This document shows positions 1 through 25,955 of a stretch of DNA of 64,000 nt, one piece after another (position 1 is the first letter of the stretch; each line of letters begins with the position of its first letter). Source of the DNA: Amblyornis subalaris (lineage: Eukaryota; Chordata; Aves; Passeriformes; Ptilonorhynchidae); contig JACAXG010000012.1 of NCBI GenBank assembly GCA_018881555.1, positions 4,426,663 through 4,490,662 on the forward strand. Reading direction: 5' to 3'. The notes beneath the pieces were generated by a model. The model saw only the letters and a list, made by a program, of their open reading frames with translations, made no database searches and had not been told where the DNA came from. A program made the position numbers and the translations under genes.

Positions 1-13566
<13,566 letters not shown>

Positions 13567-13721
13567 AGCCCTGCACAAATGATGTACTAAAAATTAAAAA
13601 TTACTGTTGAAATTCCTCCACTTTCATTGTATTGATATCCCAGTAATCAAATATAACATAGACTAAACTTTAAAAACTAGTAACTTACATTGATTTTTGC
13701 TACTCCCTTCCCCCTTCTCCC

Positions 13722-13727
13722 AATAAA
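13722..13727 (+). terminator. AGPS: AGPS proximal polyadenylation signal AATAAA
   Basis: This is a canonical AATAAA 156 bases after the stop codon, followed by GTGTAAACATCACTGTTAATG and then further T-rich sequence. It would give a short 3' UTR. Confidence 0.6.
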
Positions 13728-16700
13728 GTGTAAACATCACTGTTAATGTTTATGGACTTTTACTTAACAATGTTCCAACCTACTGGGCACAAAGTACCAA
13801 CCAGGAAATGCAAATTTGGGTTTCCAAGTTCGGTTAGGCAACACAGCTGACAGTATTTTCAGTGCTGGGTGCTGCCAGATGTTTCTTACTTAAAGCATCC
13901 CCCGCAAGGAGGACAAAGACTGACAACAGTGTTTTCTACAGAAGCAGCTGCTCAGCCCAGCCTCTTGCTAAAGGAAAGCTGCTAAGAGACAGATGAGAGA
14001 ACACCAAGGAGTACATCACTGTACTGGATTAAGTATGTAACAGACTTGTAACCAGCAAATACGTAGAGTACAAATGTAGGCTTTAATCAAAAGAGACAGT
14101 GTAAGTCAAACTGCTAAAAATTCAGTAGTCTCTCACTGTAGTACTACTGGAAAATCTTACACAGTTGAGCAGTTCTGAGTTGTATTTGCATTGCTGGGAT
14201 AATCTTAAATTAATTGTAGGTCAGTCACTAAGTTTTGTACAATGGACGTTTCTCACTGTATGTTGAAAACAGATTTGTAACAAAATTCTNTGTTCATCTG
14301 TACTTCAGTCCTAGTGTGTATGGGTTTTGTTCCTGTTTTGTTCGTTTTGCACAGATGCAAAATATCTTTTTCAGTTATTCAAATGAAACTGGCCAGCACT
14401 GTCTTTTGAAACAGTCACAACAGTTTAATAAAACACTTAAATGGACAACCTACTGTCATCCTGGAAGTGAGATTTCCCATTTAAGTTTTGTACAGTTTCC
14501 TATGGCCTTTATGAATCCTTTATTTACTTCATGAGTAGCCACAATTTTAATTGTCCATTGAACTTTACGAAAATGAAATATTTTCTTGNTTAGTATCATG
14601 TGAGAGTAAGCATTTTTACATTGAAACTTGAATCTTAATCAGTAAAATACACTAAAAGTATTTGTTGATACTCATGATCCATTTTTAAGGTGGGTTCTTT
14701 CTTAAAGCAAATTATCCAACTTTTTGATANTTAATGTATATGCATAAGACAGAAAAAATACAGAGTATCCTTTGAGGACACTGTCTCCAGGCAACTGCTT
14801 CACAGCTCTGTAGTGTCAGTTTGGACACCTTTTGTATTGGTAGTGCCCTTAATGAGGAGAAAAAGATAAATTGCATTTTTGTTTTTTAACTATTTTAGAA
14901 TACTCTCTAATTAGCTCTCAGTTTTGGTAATATACCAAAAAGTATAAAACACAAAAGTTCAAAGATTAATTTCAATGCTATAATTCAAATGATTGAAAAA
15001 CATGGACACTCAAAACATCTCTAAACTGCATGCTGTCAAGGTAATTAAACGTTTTTATGATCTGCAGGTCATAAGACAGAATGTTCATGTGATGTTTTTA
15101 ATGCAGCTAGCTATATTCTGAATGGGTTTTATTTCACAACATTTCAATGTAAAAATCTATTATTTTTTCTTGTCCCCAGAGTTCATATTTCAGCAGTAAC
15201 CAAAACAGTAGGTGTAGTCTGTTTTAGGAAACTGAGCCTTTGCACTGTGGTTAAGTGTTCCTTAAGTACACAAAGGTGTCTCAGTGAAGTGAATCTGCAC
15301 ATGTTGGCGCAGAGACTTCCTCACTTCAGCTGCACGGTGGTGACTCCGTAGCCACAGCTGGCATCTTGCTGATGGCTTGTGTCACTCCCCAGTGGAGACC
15401 TTTCTAGGAGTTGGTAAATAGGAAAGGTGTTTATGTGCCTCAATGAAAATTTGTCTAACTATGAAGAATTAATTTTGAAGGAAAGCATGTGAAGCTTTTT
15501 TTGCAGAATGACAGCACAAAGAGAAGTAGAACGAGTAGTCATAGCTTAGTAATACTGGTCTCTTAAGATTTTGACTAAAGTGTAACAGCTCTACAACATC
15601 CTTCCCAATTTTTAGTTTTCTGACTATGGTTTCCTCGTCCTTTNTTGTATTAGAAGTACACAGGTAAAAACTCCTTATACTCTCTAACCTTTAAATAGCC
15701 ACTGACTTCTGAAGTGATTTAAAATGCAGTAAAGATTTTTACTGTATATCAGTTGTCCTATGGGAAGGTGGAGTAACAGGCTACAAGGGTCCCAAAGCAC
15801 TGTCACTGGATAGCTCTGAGGAAAAGATTAACTACAGGTGTAATGGATATCTTTTTCTATTGGCCAGCCGGTCTTCCTAAATATTTTTCTATCTTATGAA
15901 CTGGTCAGAGCTTAGTTGAAACTGCAGTTGAAACATATGTATTACTGTCTTTAATTTCGTATTTAAATTGCTAATGAAAATAGAAAAAAATGTAATGCAA
16001 GTTCACAAGACCTAGATACACACAGATCATTCACCATTTAAATGAAATCTTACTTTCTCTTGATACTATAGTCTTCCACCACTCTTCCTTCTGTATGCTC
16101 TACTTGCTTTCTACAAACTTCACTTTCCATAGCTGCAGCCTGTTGAGAGATGGAGTTTGATCCATGCAGATCAGAAGTGCTGATGCATAACAAAACTTGC
16201 ATTTGCTTGACTATTCTGGCCATATGAAAGTTACAAGCAGTTTTAATTAAGCTTTTAATGACTTCCAGGTACACAGCTTCTGCTCCCTTTGAAGGAGGAA
16301 AAATGCAAAGTGACTATGGCTTGACTGTAAAATATGTTTACATTAGAGAGACCTTTATAAAAGTTTTGAGGGAAAAGAAGCAAATCTGTTAGAAGCTGAT
16401 CCAGGATCTAAATCTTACAGTCAAAGAAAAACATGTCTTGGTTTGACTTACTGTATATTGGTTAAGTTAGAGATGTCATCTTTGCCTTACAGCTATGAAC
16501 AGAGGCCAGGCCAAATAGTTCTTCCGTAGCAATGTTAATTAAGTGAAACCAATTTCAGAGGCAGGGATACATTAGCACTGAAATCCAGAAAACATAAATT
16601 GCTTCTCAATCTTGGAAATGTGTGTTTATCAAGGTTGTAATTTAATTTTCTGCAAATAAAGCCAAACAGTGTTTGTCATTTTAGTGTGAGANTAACTGTA

Positions 16701-16745
16701 AATCTTCAGTTGTAATGTTAAGAGATTACAGAACCTTATATTATT

Positions 16746-16751
16746 AATAAA
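16746..16751 (+). terminator. AGPS: AGPS distal polyadenylation signal AATAAA
   Basis: A canonical signal with a second AATAAA 91 bases upstream (16655-16660) and a strongly GT-rich downstream element at about 16773-16790. It is the best-formed distal poly(A) site I can see after AGPS. Confidence 0.55.
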
Positions 16752-16775
16752 AAGAAAATCGGCCTAAGCAAGTAT

Positions 16776-19700
16776 GTGGTTTTTGTGATGAAACTAAACA
16801 AATACATTCTATTAACTTGTCATATTGCTTCATTTTAATTTGGTGATGAACTCTTACCTAAAGAAAACTATTAGGAAAGCTTTGGCACCTGCAGGGAGAG
16901 AAGAGATTGAATTTATAAATGTATGCTAATAGGAGCTCTGCTTCTGTGTCCCATGTAAAAGAAAAAAAACAGGAAAGTGAGAGAATTTCAGGAAAGGAAA
17001 GGCAAAACAACACTGAACACCAGGTTACTTGGTTCAGAATTTCATCTCCTTGGTATTCCCTGTTTGGGTAGGATGGAGACCATGTTCACCTGGTCTTTGA
17101 AAGTTCTTTCNGTATAATACAGTAGACCTTGTCTTAGCTTCCCCGTATTTCAAAGACCTGTTGTATTAAGATGTTGCAACAGGTATATCAGTTCCTGCTG
17201 CTGTGCTCATCTCTCACTTAAAACCTTGTTACAGGTCCTGGAATCTCTTTGAATTCTGCATGCAGCAATGTATCACGTGTGAGCAGAAGCAAGATTTCTC
17301 AGTTATCTGTGTCACTGCTATAAAGTCTTTTTGCCTTTTAAGCTAAAATGGCTGAAATTGCATGTTGCTTGAAAGAAATGTTGAATTGTCTTAAGTTAGC
17401 ACTGTTATTCAGTCTTAACACATTGCACAAAAACTGCAAAAGTCATAGTATGCAAGGGACAGAAGAACTAATGATATGGGTCACCTTGTAGAACTGTGAC
17501 AATTTCTCAGTAGGATCCAAATTTTTTTGTGTGCTTGCTCACAGGAAGGAGAAAACTACAGGGTCCTCAAGCATTTTATTTGTTTTCCTTCTACTAACAG
17601 TATTAAAATGCAGTATTTTTACTTAGATCCAGTGAGTCTCAATCTGAAGATTTTAGATGATATGCTTGTCTCAGGATGACAGCCAGACCCCATCAGTGCT
17701 TTCTTTGTTTGAAATACATAAATTTTATAAAAAGTTGGATCTGAACTTGCAGCTGTGTAAATACTATAGGCTCACTGTTTATGGTTTTATAGTCCCAACA
17801 CTGACTTGAATTCCACATTACCTTTAACGTAAATTGATGTCTTTCCTTAGGCTCTCTATGGAGACCAGAATTGGCAGGCAGCTGCTTTTTTCGTTGTCAG
17901 CTTTAAGGTCTGCTTTGCTGAAAGGGCAGAGGTGGTCAAAAATACTGTTCAAAGATGTTTTCCATGCTGTCTCTGAAAAATACTAGTGCTGTCAGTTTGA
18001 AATTAAAAATTCTATTTCAAAAATATGGGGTCTATGATATTTTAAATTGTACTGTTACTTGTACTATTTACCAATACAAATTGCAATATGTACCTTTACT
18101 GAAATGCTGTGGAATGTTTCATTTATGAATTTGTTTTTGCACTTTGGAAAAACAAAGCATTGATCTTTTTATGGGAAACTTTATGAATCTTTTATTGTGA
18201 TTCAGAATAAATCTAAATGTCAATTGACTGTTCATAATTTCCAGTATAACAATCCTATTTGAGTAGCACTCTGCCTGTTCCTATCTTCATGGTGGTAAGT
18301 AGTGTTCCCTCCCCCATATGGGGACATAGCAGCTTTTACATTAATATTTTTGTTATAGTACTCTAAAGTATCATAGCAGCCTTCTAAAGGATAAAGCAGA
18401 AGTGTTGACCACAGCAGTGGATTTGTGTGTCTGCTAAAAGATGATGGACAAAACTTGATGATATGACTCTAATCTTGCGAAGTTTAAGGTGATGCTTCTA
18501 AAACCTCAGATCAAATTAGGAAATAAATGAAAAATGTTTTTGTTTAAAAATAATACTTTAAAGCTCTATTTTTATGAAGAATGTGAAATGATTGTCCCAA
18601 CTCTGCTGTTCAATATCATGTGGCTTGCCTGGGTGTGGCTGACTTCCCACAATGCGTCTACATAGCAAAATATAAAATGGATGATCTCAAGACAGGGTCA
18701 TGATAGAACTGCTCCCATTTCAGGCTGCTGGAAGGGCTTGGCTCTGTTCCCATGAGTGACATGGACACTGAGCGTGTGGATATCCGACACTGCCATTGCA
18801 TCAGTCAGTGCTGGCTCAGCAACACGATATTGAAAGCGTTTTAAAGACAAGGAATATCACTGATGTTATGTACTCAATAAATTAAGTTTGGCAAATACTG
18901 AAAACAAAAAAGGGCAATTTGATAAGTTCAGTTCTTGACTAGACTCAGTCCTGAGGCTGTGGGAGTAATGAGAAGTTACAAACCCAGCCACTGACCTTAC
19001 TCCCTCCCAGCCCGTGGCAGCAGCCAGCAATGTTTCCTGTCTCGCTCTGTTCCTGCTGCTGCAGAGCAGGAAATCCTGACTGCCCAGAGGCGAGGGTTAA
19101 AAGCCCTTCTGAAACGTGAAGTGACACACATGCTCACCTAGCAAATACATAGCAGCTGGGTAAATACATGTAGAGATGAGGCCATAAAAGCTGGTTATTA
19201 AGGAAAGTAAATCTGGCTGTTAGAAAGCAAGATGTGGGTGAGCTGAATGCAATACTTTGATAAGTGGGTAAGCCACAAGGCAAACTTACCTTCGTGGTAC
19301 TGTTGCTTCTGGAAGTACATGGCAACACTGTTCTTCCAGTCAGTTTTTAAAATTAAGATTTTAATAATAAATGAAGATTTTTTCTTTCTCTGTTCATGCT
19401 TGTAACTGTGTTATGCCTATATTCTCAGTTGTGCTCAGCTTTACAGGTTAGCACATTGCAGTGCAGAAATATGAATGGAAGCCGCTGGCTTCCTTGAAAT
19501 GGTATCGGAGCTCAGTTTATATGTGCAGAAGTGCCTTAAGATTACATTGGTAATTGGTAGCCTTCTTCTTAAGAGGTGAGATTCCTTTAAAGCATAGCAT
19601 TAAAAACAGTCTGCAGAGAACAAAAACAAGCTGTGAAATGGGACTGGGGAGAGACGAGACCAACAAGAAAACATGTTGGAAGAAGATGTTGCTGTAGCAT

Positions 19701-21350
19701 TACAAGGGTGGAGTCCATCCGTGTTGTTACCCAGCGTGTGGCTGAGGGAGCAGGGTTTACTGTTTTACATGGAGGAGATACTCCCCAAGGGGCAGTGGAG
19801 AAGGCTGTCAAGAAGGTCCTTCTCCTGTGCAGTGCAGAGGTTTAGAATCNCACCCTGCAACACAGGAGCTGTCCCTCTGCAAAGCTTCAGCAGCCAGCAC
19901 AGCCCACCAGCACACTCAATAAAAACTTCTTTGTACAACTTCACCTGGCTGTTGCATGACTTACTGCTAATGAAATCATGACCAGGAAGCAAAGAGAATT
20001 GCTAATGGCAAAAACAGAGCAAGGGCAGTGCAAACCACTGTCTTGTGTGTACGGCTAAATTACAGTGAAATGAACATCTGGCAGCAACAGCCGGGCAGAA
20101 GGGACCTGGTTGCTATAGAGAAATGATAAATTTCAGATGGTAACAAATCTGCTGCCTTGGTTACAATTTAGTACTTTTTTAAGGCCGATGAGAGGAAATC
20201 ACTATCTCTTCATTTGTAGAGCTGTGTGACGCTCTGCAGACATGACCGAAACATAATGTTATTTCCTGTTCTTTTCAGTAGCTCATGTAAGACTCCCGTA
20301 CATATCTGGGCTCGAGTAGGTGTTTACAGCTGAGCCTTTGTGGGCCGCCTGTTCAGCCATGCTACAGTACTTTGGGTCCTTCCGCCTCACCTCTGTCACG
20401 GTGTGATTTACATTACTAAAACCAAAATTATCCTTGTTGCTGTTGCAGAAAGGATAGGCTGATTCGAAAAAAAATGAGGAAAGAAGAGCAGTAGGGTAGC
20501 TTTAGTTTTGTTTTGTTTAACACCACGTGCTTATATGTTACGGCTGCAGACAGTCAGCACAGAGCAAAGCTAAACCAGCTGTGAATGGTTGGGTAGGGAA
20601 CTCTGCGAATGACACATTAGTGATAAGTTACACAATTGCAAAGACACTATAGCTACGAGCAAGACCTTCAGCAGCCAGAGCAAAAGTACTCGCCACTGGA
20701 GTTAAATGCAGATTCCCTGAGCAGGTTTATAAACACAGGGACTAATGTCCAGGAGCAGCTGTGTTTGCATCTCTTCCCCTCTGCGTGCAGAGCCCCATGT
20801 TGCATGTCGGCACTTGGCATCTGAAGTCATAACTGTGACGTTATGCTTCTACTGTGAGTCTGGGGGACAGAATTTGCTCATTGCTTGCACATAAACTCTT
20901 CAGAAACAGGATGTTTGCGTGTGCCATCTTCCCGGAAAGCTGGCTGGGGATCCACATGCTGAGACAGCAGAGGTTTGCTGATCTCCTGCCAGGCTGGGCT
21001 GTGGGGATGTTTGACACAGGGAGAGCATNGCTGCCTCTCAAGGACTGTTTCCATTCTCTGTATCTGCAAATTCCTGCCATTTTATTCCAGATATAATTTT
21101 CTTGCTCTGGCTGTGTGTATTCTGGTTCTGAGAGAGGCAGCTTTGTCCTCCACNTGATTTCCAGCCCTGGCTGAGCAAATCTCACCTGCCTTCGTCATGG
21201 CATGTGTGGGCATACACATCCCCCGTCTGGCAGCCACTGAGGGACNGCTCTTACCCCTGTGGAGGGCATGGTTAAACCAAGGAGAGGAAGGTCAGAAATG
21301 ACTGTTCGAAGGACCATTTGGCCCTTTCCCCCTGCCTGACGCCACCTGTT
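16776..21350. other. intergenic, AT-rich, no gene seen
   Basis: No coding exon, RNA gene or clear mobile element could be recognised. Two further plus-strand AATAAA hexamers (18206-18211 and 18876-18881) could belong to an extended AGPS 3' UTR. The sequence becomes less AT-rich after about 19 kb, and isolated ambiguous bases cluster from 19.8 kb onwards. Confidence 0.6.
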
Positions 21351-21354
21351 TCCG

Positions 21355-21525
21355 CCCATGCCCAATAGCGGTGCCAGGCCCGGGGCAGGGGCGGCTGTCG
21401 CTCACCCGAGCCCCGGGCGCCGTGCCCGCTGTGGGCCGTGAGGGGCGCTGCAGCCGCTGCTCCGCAGAGCCGTGCTGCCCACCGGGCGGGCAGGGGCTGG
21501 CCGGGCACGCCTCCTCCAGGTAAGA
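21355..21525 (+). promoter_or_regulatory. small GC/CpG-rich patch ending in a consensus splice donor
   Basis: A sharply bounded GC-rich segment with many CpGs stands in otherwise AT-rich sequence. It begins near a CCAAT-containing stretch (GCCCAATAGCGG) and ends in CTCCAG|GTAAGAG, an excellent 5' splice site with the exon end at 21519. This is the layout of a TATA-less promoter with a first non-coding exon on the plus strand. No protein-coding gene is recognised, so a lncRNA is the inference. It could equally be a fortuitous GC-rich patch. Confidence 0.35.
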
Positions 21526-24500
21526 GCACGTGCTTATGACATGTTGGTGCGTTTGTTACCTCCTTGGCCGCTTATTGATAGTAACACGGGGGCTTGGAGC
21601 CGATGGCTAGTGCGGGTCGGGGGCGGAGGTTTCTACTGGGGCTGCCCTTGGCTGGACAGGGTGCCCTGAGGAGGACACCTGTGGTCCAAGAGGCTTGGAG
21701 GTGATGGCAGAGCAGCAAGGGCTCCCCTCCGTAGGCCAAAATGAAGCTGCGTGGGGTGCACCCTCAGAGAGGGGCTGAGCGACTCCTTGTTCCAGGGCTG
21801 GGAGAGCCAGTTGCTCCCTGGGGAAACGGGGAGACCTGAGTGTGGCTGTGTGGAGTCCAGTCCCCCTCAAGGTACGTCTGTGGGTAACTCTTGGCTTTTG
21901 CTTGCATTTTGGATGTGTTGAGGCAGAGTTTAAATATGAGACCTGTGAGTCTGCAATGGTTTAAACAGGCAATTTCACTTNTGTGCAGTTATATTAGTTG
22001 CTCTGATAATCATTCTGCAAGTCATGTTGGTCTGCCCTTATTTATAAGCAGCCAGCCCATATGTATCCAACCTGTTTTTTGCGTGTTGAATGAGCTTGAG
22101 GTCAGCAACTGCTCAGTTGTGGAGCAAAGCAAGTTATTGATATTTGCCTTTGTGCTCTGAAATCACTTAGCAATTTTCAGCTAAAAGAAGCATAATTCAA
22201 ATTTTGCTTGGTATGCTGAGGCTTCTGAAAGCAGGAGGCTTCTCTGGTGCTGCTGTGGGTCACTTGTGTATTATGTACTCTGGGTTTGGCCTCTTTTGTC
22301 TGCCACTGCTGTGGACTTTGAAATGTGACTGTGAAATGTTGATGCACTTGTTTAACAGTTTCAGGTGTGAAAAATGGCTCCACTTCCATTTGCTACTTCT
22401 TCAAAATAATACATATGAAAAAATGAAAGACAAAAACATTTCTCTACAGTGAAAGCTACAACTGAATTTGCTTTTAATCACTGTGCTACAGTGATTTGAG
22501 TATAACCTGCTTGTAAAACTCCCCAGCTGCTCTAGCTCTTTTCCTGTCAGAAGGCTGGCCATAGAATAAATTAAGAGTACAGAACTGAAACCAAGATGTG
22601 AAATTAAAATTTTATTAAAGTAAATCAGGTCCTGGATTTATTTTAAAGAGTGANGCAATAAAAGTGAACATATAAAAATTGCAATTTAAAATAATGTACA
22701 TTCTTTTTATGTCATTTCTCTGTTTTCAATTTTATTACAACTGAGTTATATTTACTGAAGTTGCATACCTGTGTTTTTCCAACTGTGATGGTGGCTTGTG
22801 TGTTTGATGACTTTCACTTTTGGGATGCCATGGAGAAGGGAGGGGAAATATGATGGAAAAGGGAAACCACAGAGAGCTCATTACAGCTCCTTGGTCCACT
22901 ACCATCTGGCACCAGCGCAGTATAGGGTAGCCCAGAGGTCTCCTTATTTTACCACAGGGAAGGAAGCCTTGAGCTGACTGTCCCACACCTCCCAGCCCTC
23001 AGGAGGAGGCAGCTGCCTTAGCTGTGGGCTCTCCACCTCTGTCCTGCAGATTGCTGGGGGCCCAGTCCCCTCCAGGTGTTCTGCACGTGGCACAGGGGCA
23101 AGAGGAAAAAGGGACAACTGCATGGGCAAGGATGCTGTCTGCTGGCACTGGGCTGTTAAACTATTAGTTAATTAAACCTCCTGAGTTAAATAATAATAGT
23201 GTCCAGAGCACAGTTTCTCTGTACTTCAACAGCAGTGGTAGCAGCAGTGATTTGGATTATATTGAATTGCTTTACCTGTTGATATNATTAATGTGTATTG
23301 CTTAGTTTCCCTGAGGGTAAAATAGAGGGTTCTTGCTTCAGGATCTGCTGGGATAAGGAGGGACAACCCTTGTTTCCTTTCTGGATTCTTCTGAATGTAT
23401 TATCTTGGCATTGAAGAAACTGTAATTCTGTAAAAGAGCATTTCCCAGTGTGTTCTGTGAGGAAGGCTGGAGGACAGGGAGGAGCAGGTGTGTAAGTGGG
23501 GAAGGTGCACCTCATACCCAAAAAGGATGTTGTGTTTGCCATGGATGTAGAAGGAGGAATCATCTGGGTGGAACAGAAAAATGACTTCAGTAAAAATGTT
23601 CAGCTCTGCTTGCTTAATTTGCTCACTCTCTTGTCTCCACCCTATTTATTTGTAGGACTGTGGTCTCAGTCCTGCAGTTACCAAGCCTCTACAATTACCA
23701 TTGTTTTTGAAGACACACTAATTGTAATGGATCAAGCCCACACATCACAATCAGTCCAAAAGGCTANTCTGCATCTATAGTGGTCCCATCCACAGTTGGC
23801 TGGCAAGCTTAGACACCTTTTTTATAAGTACAATAGTTGCTTTCAAGCACAAAAATAAATTTTTCACCTATTCGCAACTGAATATTGCCCTATTTCTATA
23901 AAGGGTGGGCTAGAAAANACTGCAGGAGCAATGCATTTTAAGGTCTCAATTCAGGTTTGCTCAATGTGGATACAACACTGCACTCTTCTCAGTTTCCTGT
24001 GCAGGTTACATCAGGTGGCTTTCTTCTTTGGGTGACAGGGACATTGTGCATACAAAGGCAAAGTTGTGCAGATGTTTTCATGCAGGACAACATTTTCCTC
24101 TGTTGTTGGTTCTTTTGGCATTTAATAAATTCAAAGAAAGCAATATATCTGTTTTGACCAGTTCATAAAGCTGGAGAGAAATAGTTTAGGTTATTTCAAC
24201 TGGACAAAAGATGAGATTTAAAATAATGTGTCCCGAGTCACAGCTGTCTATTCTGGAGCACGCGAGATTCATCAGCTGGAAAACGAACCTATGTAGACCC
24301 TTCTCCCCTCAGATCTGGGGTAAACTGTGTACTTTGTGGTGTTCTTAATCCACATCAATGTAGTTTACACAGAGATACCAACACTGTATAAGTAAACTAG
24401 AGAANGAATTACCACACAATTGTTGCACTGCTGAAGATAATCTGTATTATTTCCCTGTGTGGATAAAATGCTAAATGATCTATTCTGGAGCTATTGTTTC

Positions 24501-25510
24501 TCAAAAATTGCGAAGTCCAGCACCAGCTTGCAAAGCTCATGCTCCNCTCTGAAATTTGGGAATGGGCAAGGTTATTATTTTCATGACTGGATTCCATTCT
24601 TACTTGCCCCATTGCCACTGCCCTCTGGCACTTGTACTTTGAGAGGGGAGAGATGAAAAGGATGAGTCTGCTGTAATGCTGGGGCAGAACAGAGGTGACT
24701 AAAGCTCTTGTGGTTTCTCTGTTACCAGTACATTGCCATCTGGAAATCACTGAGGGAGCCTGTTAATTCAATTTTATTACTGTATATTTTAAAGACTGTC
24801 AAAAAAGCTCAGGACTTTGGCACAGGTCTTCATTTTAGTTTAGTCTAAATCAAAATAAATAATAAAATCCTCATGAAGATGTACAGGCACTGTGAGATAC
24901 TTATCCAACCTGACATGATGAAAAAATAAACTAATAATGTTTTATAGGCTCATGAAAAAAATATTTACTTACCTCATATGACTATTCCAATAAAGTTTTA
25001 AACAGATTAAAAGCTAAGACAGATGCCAACGATCATACCATATGAAAAAAGAAGAAGAAGGAAAGGCAATTATGTCAAATTTAAGCTCACCAAATCTGAT
25101 TTAAATATATTGATCTCTAAGTGTGACACATACTTGATTCTCTTATAAGACCAAGAAATTTTGGTGTACATTTGGCAACTCCCTTGAGACAGCTGAAGAA
25201 AAAGGGTACAAATGTACACTGGGTAAGATTTTGGATCATAACATGCAATTTGGGAATGTAACTAGCTTGAAATTAGGCTATTTTGGACTGTGCAGTTATA
25301 TTTCTAAAGATGCATCTGAGATGCCAGTGGCTGTTAGAGGAAGGTCTGCAGCGAGACAGGGCACTGCAAAGTGAACCCAGCTGAATGGAGCTGAATGCTG
25401 TGGTGAGTACAGGGACATAGAAGTGTTCAAGTGCTCTAAGTGTTTGCCCAGGAAGTGTAAATGTCTAGGAAAATTGGGGGACATCAGCAAATCCTCTACC
25501 AGCACAGTAT
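21526..25510. other. intergenic, no gene seen
   Basis: Only short open frames without recognisable domains occur here. A second donor-like sequence (CAAG|GTACGT) is at about 21870. Isolated ambiguous bases are relatively frequent. Nothing else could be supported. Confidence 0.6.
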
Positions 25511-25512
25511 TA

Positions 25513-25955
25513 CAGAAATACAGAATCGATTAGGTTGGAAAAGACCTCTGAGATAGAGCCCATCCTATGACCAAACACTCCCTGTCAACCAGACCATGGC
25601 ACTGAGTGCCACATCCAGCCATTCCTTAAACACCTCCGGGGACAGTGACTGCACCACGTCCCTGGGCAGCCCCTTGCAGTATCTAATCACCCCTTCTCTG
25701 AAGAATTTCTTCCTAATGTCCAGCCTAAACCCCCCACAGCTGAAACCTGTGTCTTCTGTCGCTGGTTGCCTGGGAGAAGGGACCGACCCCCCCCCGGCTA
25801 CACCCTCCTCTGAGGGAGTTGTAGAGAGTGATAAGGTCATCCCTGATCCTCCTCCAGGCTAAGCAATCCCAGCTCCCTCAGCTGCTCCTCACAGGACTTG
25901 TGCTTCAGATCCTTCACCAGCTTTGTTGCCTTTCTCTGGACAAAGTCTGCGCTGC
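25513..25955 (-). mobile_element. CR1 LINE, 3'-terminal fragment
   Basis: The second CR1 fragment is on the minus strand. The ORF2 C-terminal relic reads GGFRLDIRKKFF, then GLPRDVVQSLSPEVFKEWLD and VALSAMV, close to the avian CR1 consensus. The plus-strand end at about 25520 reads ACAGAATCGATTAGGTTGG, the reverse of a CR1 3' tail. About 440 bases remain, ending near the CTCTGGAC motif common in CR1. It is better preserved than the copy at 10.5 kb, so probably younger. A C9 run at 25789-25797 lies inside it. It is 5'-truncated and non-functional. Confidence 0.93.

Larger units (their letters stand above)
13567..16775 (+). other. AGPS: AGPS 3' UTR (probable extent)
   Basis: The 3' UTR follows the TAA directly. 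Several AATAAA signals lie on the plus strand at 13722, 14427, 16655 and 16746. The last is followed within about 20-40 bases by a GT-rich stretch (GTATGTGGTTTTTGTGATG), the arrangement of an efficient cleavage site, so I place the probable end near 16.77 kb. Shorter forms ending near 13.75 kb are likely too. Later signals at 18206 and 18876 mean the transcript could be longer still. Confidence 0.55.

Noticed and set aside
25596..25862. 88-codon open frame on the plus strand
   Set aside because: It is antisense to the second CR1 fragment.
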